A stretch of 64,000 nucleotides of DNA from GCA-2687025 sp964473525 (GTDB lineage: Bacteria; Poribacteria; WGA-4E; GCA-2687025). Position numbers and translations under genes: made by a program. Below the pieces are notes generated by a model that saw only the letters and a list, made by a program, of their open reading frames with translations, searched no databases and was not told where the DNA came from. Below, in pieces: positions 60,700 through 64,000 of this stretch (position 1 is its first letter; every line of letters starts with the position of its first letter). The DNA lies in assembly GCA_964473525.1 (NCBI GenBank), contig CAYYPK010000009.1, forward strand, positions 160,266 to 224,265, given 5' to 3'.

Positions 60700-60779
60700 C
60701 GCAAGCTGATCCCGCTTCGCGGGTGACTCCTCCCAGGCCCCCGCGTCGTGGCTGTCGGCGCCGCTGTGAGGTCGTGCGA

Positions 60780-61160
60780 TTACTTCCCGACGCCGTACTC
60801 CTCGAAGAACTGAATCAGCTCGATTCGGTTCCCGTCTGGGTCTTGCGTGAAGAAGCGGTCGGCGTCTGGGATAGGCGTGGTCTCCGCCACGGGGAAGCCA
60901 TGGTCCTTGAGGTGGATCCTCGCCGCCTTCGCGTCGTCGACGTGTATCGCGAAGTGGCGCGCGCTCTGCGTGTCCGGCTCATCGGCGGGAATGAGGTGTA
61001 TGTGCCCGTCGCCGATCTGAAACCACACCACCGTGAACTCGAACGTAGACGGCTTCATGATTTCCTCGAGCCCGAGGACACCGCCGTAGAACGCGCGGGA
61101 CCGGTCAAGGTCCGTGCTGAGTATGGACGCGTGGTGGATGCCCTGTATTTCGATGCTCAT
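60780..61160 (-). CDS. VOC-family (glyoxalase/dioxygenase-fold) protein
   Basis: The 126-residue product has the VOC layout: IHHASILSTDLDRSRAFYGGVLGLEE, HIHLIPADEP, HFAIHVDD and the closing RFFTQDPDGNRIELIQF with the metal-binding glutamate. The H, H and E in these segments fit a divalent metal site. Function could be lactoylglutathione lyase-like, epimerase or dioxygenase. GAGGAAG precedes the ATG at 61160. Confidence 0.88.
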   Translation of the reverse strand: MSIEIQGIHHASILSTDLDRSRAFYGGVLGLEEIMKPSTFEFTVVWFQIGDGHIHLIPADEPDTQSARHFAIHVDDAKAARIHLKDHGFPVAETTPIPDADRFFTQDPDGNRIELIQFFEEYGVGK

Positions 61161-61197
61161 GTCTTCCTCCTCGTTGCTCCGAACCAGCGTGACCAAC

Positions 61198-62340
61198 CTA
61201 CCGAGTCGCCTTGACGCCGCCCCCGGCGAGCGCCCTGGCGACTTCCTTCTCTACGGTCGCCTGGTTCACCATCGTCGTGTCGCCAGCGGTCTCCTGCACG
61301 AGGATACCGTGCGCGGCTCCCCAGTTGACCGCCGTGTCGAGGTCGTGCCCCTTGAGGATCGCCGACAGCACGCCGGAGGCGAACGAGTCGCCGCCGCCCG
61401 TGCGGTCGCGTATGGGAATGTCCTCACGCAACGCGGCGACGTGCCATTCGTCGTTCAGAGTATCGTAGAGCGCGGCTCCCCAGCCGATGATGTCGGCGTT
61501 GTGCGCGCCGCGCCACTGCGTGCCAATCAGGCTCAGGTTCGGGAAGTCGCTCGCGACCTCTTTGATCGTCTCTTTGTAGGCCGGGAGCCACTCGTCGAAC
61601 GAGTCGCCCTTGGCGCCGTGGGTCTCGTAGCCCAGCGCGTCGGACAGGTCGGAGTCGTTCCCGACGAGCATACCGAGATACGGAGCGAGGCGCCGGTTTA
61701 TCGACTGCGCCCGGTCCTTGTTCGGCTCCACCTTCGAGCGGTAGTTCAGGTCCGCGGACACGAACACGCCGTGTTCCGCCGCCTTCTGTGCGGCTTCCAC
61801 CGCGAGGTCGGCGGTGTCCGGGCCGATGAGCGTCAGTATGCCACCGGTGTTGAACACGCGGGCGCCGTCGTTCCCGAAGAGCGCGTCGAAGTCGAAGTCG
61901 CCCGGCGCCAGGCGTGTGGCGACGGAGTTCGCGCGGTAGTACGTCGTATCGGACGGCAGGATACCCGCGCCTACATACGTGAAATTGATGCCGTTGTGCA
62001 GCGTGCCCTTGCCGTCGGCGGAGTACTTCGAGCCGTCGTTCTTCTGGTCCCACCAGATGACGTTGGACGTGTCCACGCCGGCTTCTCGCAACTGGTTGCG
62101 GATGTTCTCGCCGACGGGGTCGTCCAGAAGCGCAGTGAGCACCGCCGTGCGCATTCCAAACGTGTAAGACATGCCGCAGGCGACGTTCGTCTCCCCGCCT
62201 CCCTGCGACAGGCGGATGTTGTCCCGCGCTTTCGCCGTTGGAATGTCGCGCGGGTCGATGCGCAACATCACCTCGCCGAGCGACACGCCGTCGTACCGGC
62301 CGTCCTTCTTAATGTCTGTGTATTTCACTACGTCAGGCAT
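61198..62340 (-). CDS. PfkB-family sugar kinase (KDG/fructokinase-like)
   Basis: The 380-residue product has the PfkB signatures QGGGETNVACG and DRTGGGDSFASGVL, where the Asp of GGGD is the catalytic base. The N-terminal part (KDGRYDGVSLGEVMLRIDP) is typical of 2-keto-3-deoxygluconate kinases. It phosphorylates a sugar acid or sugar in the cytoplasm; the neighbouring PL10-like lyase and HAD-like gene are consistent with uronate use, but this is inference. AAGGGC precedes the ATG at 62340. Confidence 0.9.
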   Translation of the reverse strand: MPDVVKYTDIKKDGRYDGVSLGEVMLRIDPRDIPTAKARDNIRLSQGGGETNVACGMSYTFGMRTAVLTALLDDPVGENIRNQLREAGVDTSNVIWWDQKNDGSKYSADGKGTLHNGINFTYVGAGILPSDTTYYRANSVATRLAPGDFDFDALFGNDGARVFNTGGILTLIGPDTADLAVEAAQKAAEHGVFVSADLNYRSKVEPNKDRAQSINRRLAPYLGMLVGNDSDLSDALGYETHGAKGDSFDEWLPAYKETIKEVASDFPNLSLIGTQWRGAHNADIIGWGAALYDTLNDEWHVAALREDIPIRDRTGGGDSFASGVLSAILKGHDLDTAVNWGAAHGILVQETAGDTTMVNQATVEKEVARALAGGGVKATR

Positions 62341-62382
62341 GGCTTGCCCTTACTTCTTCTGCTTTGGCTTCTACTGCTATGG

Positions 62383-63453
62383 CTAGGCGCGTCGGAAATT
62401 GTACACTGGCGACTCGTCCCACTCGACGGACAGATTCGCGAGGCCGTCGGCGATCATTTGCGCCTCCTCCTCGGCGGACCACGTGCCAGCGATGATCTTG
62501 TCCAGGTTGCCGTGGAGAATGCCCCACGAGTCGTTCTCACTCTCGACCGGCACGAGGTGCATGCGGATCGGCGCGTCCTTGCGACCGGATAGCGCCAGAT
62601 TCGCTTTCTCGCGCTCCTCGTTGTCCTTGGGCGCGTCGCCGATCATGACGAGAGCGTCGTAGACCGCTTCGCGCGTGTCGAGCAGAGGCTTGCCGGCGTC
62701 GATGGCGCTCTGTAGTTCGTCGCGTTCCACGGGACCGACCATCATCGTGACGAGTCCCTGGCTCTTGCGCCCTGCCTGCTGGCCCCACAGGGCTTCGAGG
62801 CAGCCCGCGATGCCGTACTTATCCACGTGCAGTTCGATGTGCGTCTGCGGCGTGCCGGAGACGATGGCGTAGTCGATACCGCGTTGGTAGCCGTCCTGAA
62901 TCATCTTTACGGCGTTCGGGAACGCTGTCATGTTCTCCGTGGCGTCCGGGACGAGGTCGTTCACCTTGCCCGACCACACGAGCACGTCCGCGAGTTCCTC
63001 GACCGCTTCGTCCTTCGAGTCGCCGTCTTCTACCACTCCGGCAAAGTCACCGGCGTCGATGAAGGCGGAGAGCGCCTCCGGTGAGTACGCCGACGTGACA
63101 TCGCACCAGCGCCGCAGATAGCGCAGCTCTGGCACGGCGAGCCCGAGGCCCTGCGCAGCGCGCGTACCGCGCAAGATGTCCGCCCATCTGTAGAGGGCGA
63201 TGAAGCGGGACACGCCGCGGTCCAGCGAGTAGTAGTTGGCGTACATCCACGCCTTCATGGCGAGGCTCTGGATGGGCTGGAAGCCGTAGTGGATGATGGA
63301 CGCCACGCCGAAGGCTAGGAGGTGCTTCTCCATGCCCATGTCTACGCAGCCGTCGAGGTCCACGCCAAAACCGATCTTCTTCCCGTCGGTACGATGCTCG
63401 GAGGGCGAGTAGTCCTTGAACTCGGTGACGTAGTGGCGTTCGACAGATCTCAT
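62383..63453 (-). CDS. HAD-like protein next to the sugar kinase
   Basis: The 356-residue product has GVDLDGCVDMG (motif I, with the nucleophile and acid aspartates of HAD enzymes), YAIVSGTPQTH (motif II) and VMIGDAPKDNEE (motif III), separated by a large helical cap (about 40-170) with SLAMKAWMYANYYSL and FIALYRWADILRG. It therefore looks like a phosphatase or phosphotransferase on a sugar phosphate. ATG at 63453 with GGAAG is preferred; an earlier ATG at 63516 would add 21 arginine-rich residues without a ribosome site. The sugar kinase begins 42 bases downstream. Confidence 0.82.
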   Translation of the reverse strand: MRSVERHYVTEFKDYSPSEHRTDGKKIGFGVDLDGCVDMGMEKHLLAFGVASIIHYGFQPIQSLAMKAWMYANYYSLDRGVSRFIALYRWADILRGTRAAQGLGLAVPELRYLRRWCDVTSAYSPEALSAFIDAGDFAGVVEDGDSKDEAVEELADVLVWSGKVNDLVPDATENMTAFPNAVKMIQDGYQRGIDYAIVSGTPQTHIELHVDKYGIAGCLEALWGQQAGRKSQGLVTMMVGPVERDELQSAIDAGKPLLDTREAVYDALVMIGDAPKDNEEREKANLALSGRKDAPIRMHLVPVESENDSWGILHGNLDKIIAGTWSAEEEAQMIADGLANLSVEWDESPVYNFRRA

Positions 63454-63746
63454 GCGTCGCTTCCAGCGGTTGGGGCCTTGCGGCGTACGGGCAGTGGCGT
63501 TGGGCGTTCGCGGCATGGCGAGATATACCCGAATGGGGCGGCCGGGGCAACGACGTTGCCTAAGCGGGTGCGCCTGGAAGGCGTTAGCACCGGCTTGCAT
63601 GTGTAGGCGGGGTCGCAGTCCTTCACCAGTCACACTTGCGGCGGCCACCACATAACCGGGCACAGCGTGCTGCGTCTCGGAGGGGTACCCTGGGCGGGTC
63701 GGTCTTAGCCAATGGCTGTTCGCAACGGGGTGGCAGGACGGCAGGT

Positions 63747-63956
63747 CTAGCCTCCTGCCGCATCCAGCCGCTCCTGAATCCCTTGCCAGCTCTCTAAATG
63801 CTCTTCCTTGATGACGGTGCTCGCCCTGTATGCGGCGTTCAGGTTCTCTGTATACGCGGTGAGAAAGTCATACGCGCGCGGCACAAGCCGGAGGTAATAT
63901 TGAAGGGTTGGGACTATGCCGTTGACGATGATCTCGCAGCCATGCTCCGGAGGGTG
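63747..63956 (-). pseudogene. Partial C-terminal fragment of an unrecognised gene
   Basis: A minus-strand frame from just after a stop at 63957 to 63747 encodes HGCEIIVNGIVPTLQYYLRLV and AYDFLTAYTENLNAAYRASTVIKEEHLESW. It has no plausible start, and the composition is protein-like, so it looks like the 3' end of a gene that is broken or frameshifted. YYLRL with a final helical part is reminiscent of C-terminal regions of some restriction endonucleases, but this is a weak recollection. The bases from 63957 to 64000 do not extend this frame. Confidence 0.35.
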
Positions 63957-64000
63957 TCAAGGATTCGGTGTAAACGGCCTTCTCACGTCACTGGCATCCT

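Noticed and set aside
61114..62592. Plus-strand open frame of 492 codons
   Set aside because: Antisense to the sugar kinase with PfkB signatures; composition without structure.

Overview
ORGANISM. The window is GC-rich and densely coded. Two very large secreted proteins end in a module containing NPFNPETWIPF or NPFNPDTWIPF followed by a FlgD-like beta fold. This ending, together with phytanoyl-CoA dioxygenase-like, LamG and BNR proteins, is what I associate with Candidatus Poribacteria (often sponge-associated). That assignment is an inference from motifs; the window has no rRNA or other phylogenetic marker except a tmRNA.

LAYOUT. (1) 62-2154: inositol-1-phosphate synthase and a small barrel-like protein on the minus strand, divergent from tmRNA (ssrA), which has a near-consensus promoter, a G-U pair at acceptor position 3 and a readable ANTEMALAA tag. 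(2) 2205-13077, plus strand: lipase-like hydrolase, PhyH dioxygenase, methyltransferase, double-GNAT protein, a heterodimeric ABC exporter, a secreted propeller-like protein, a nucleoside phosphorylase-like protein and a membrane coiled-coil protein. (3) 13324-14883: a RelE/ParE-like toxin overlapped by an unusually long upstream partner gene, then a membrane coiled-coil protein. (4) 15314-20919: a ferredoxin-dependent nitrate assimilation operon (nitrite reductase fused to a 2Fe-2S ferredoxin, nitrate/nitrite MFS transporter, molybdopterin nitrate reductase), preceded by a strong leader dyad; a convergent RraA-like gene follows. (5) 21744-33215: an ECF sigma factor fused to a membrane segment and a LecA-like domain, then the two giant secreted proteins (2078 and 1170 residues), the second with five tandem repeats of about 118 residues. 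(6) 41559 down to 33224, minus strand: a long sulfur/cysteine operon: Rrf2 regulator, CysK, APS reductase, APS kinase, a MoaD/CysO-like carrier ending in GG, MoeB-like activating enzyme, DsrE, DsrF and DsrH relay proteins, a CysM-like synthase, a JAMM peptidase, TusA, a DUF4326 protein and a degenerate aldo/keto reductase. A TTGACA-17-TAATCT promoter and a U-tailed terminator lie at its head. (7) 42377-49060, minus strand: accessory genes, some phage-structural-like, including one frameshifted gene. (8) 49307-63956: membrane protein, DegT aminotransferase, LamG protein, AAA/WD40 protein, PL10-like pectate lyase, glutaredoxin, multi-PAS/GAF histidine kinase, VOC protein, PfkB sugar kinase, HAD-like protein, and the end of a possible broken gene.

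HOW IT WORKS TOGETHER. Two assimilatory routes stand out. Nitrate is imported by the MFS carrier and reduced to nitrite and then ammonia using ferredoxin, part of it covalently attached. APS is reduced by an Fe-S APS reductase; sulfide or persulfide is probably loaded through DsrEFH/TusA onto the thiocarboxylate carrier, used by the CysM-like enzyme, and released as cysteine by the JAMM peptidase. No ATP sulfurylase is visible in the window. The most system-like novelties are this combined CysO/DsrEFH/TusA locus, the membrane-tethered lectin-like sigma factor, and the toxin with a non-standard partner.
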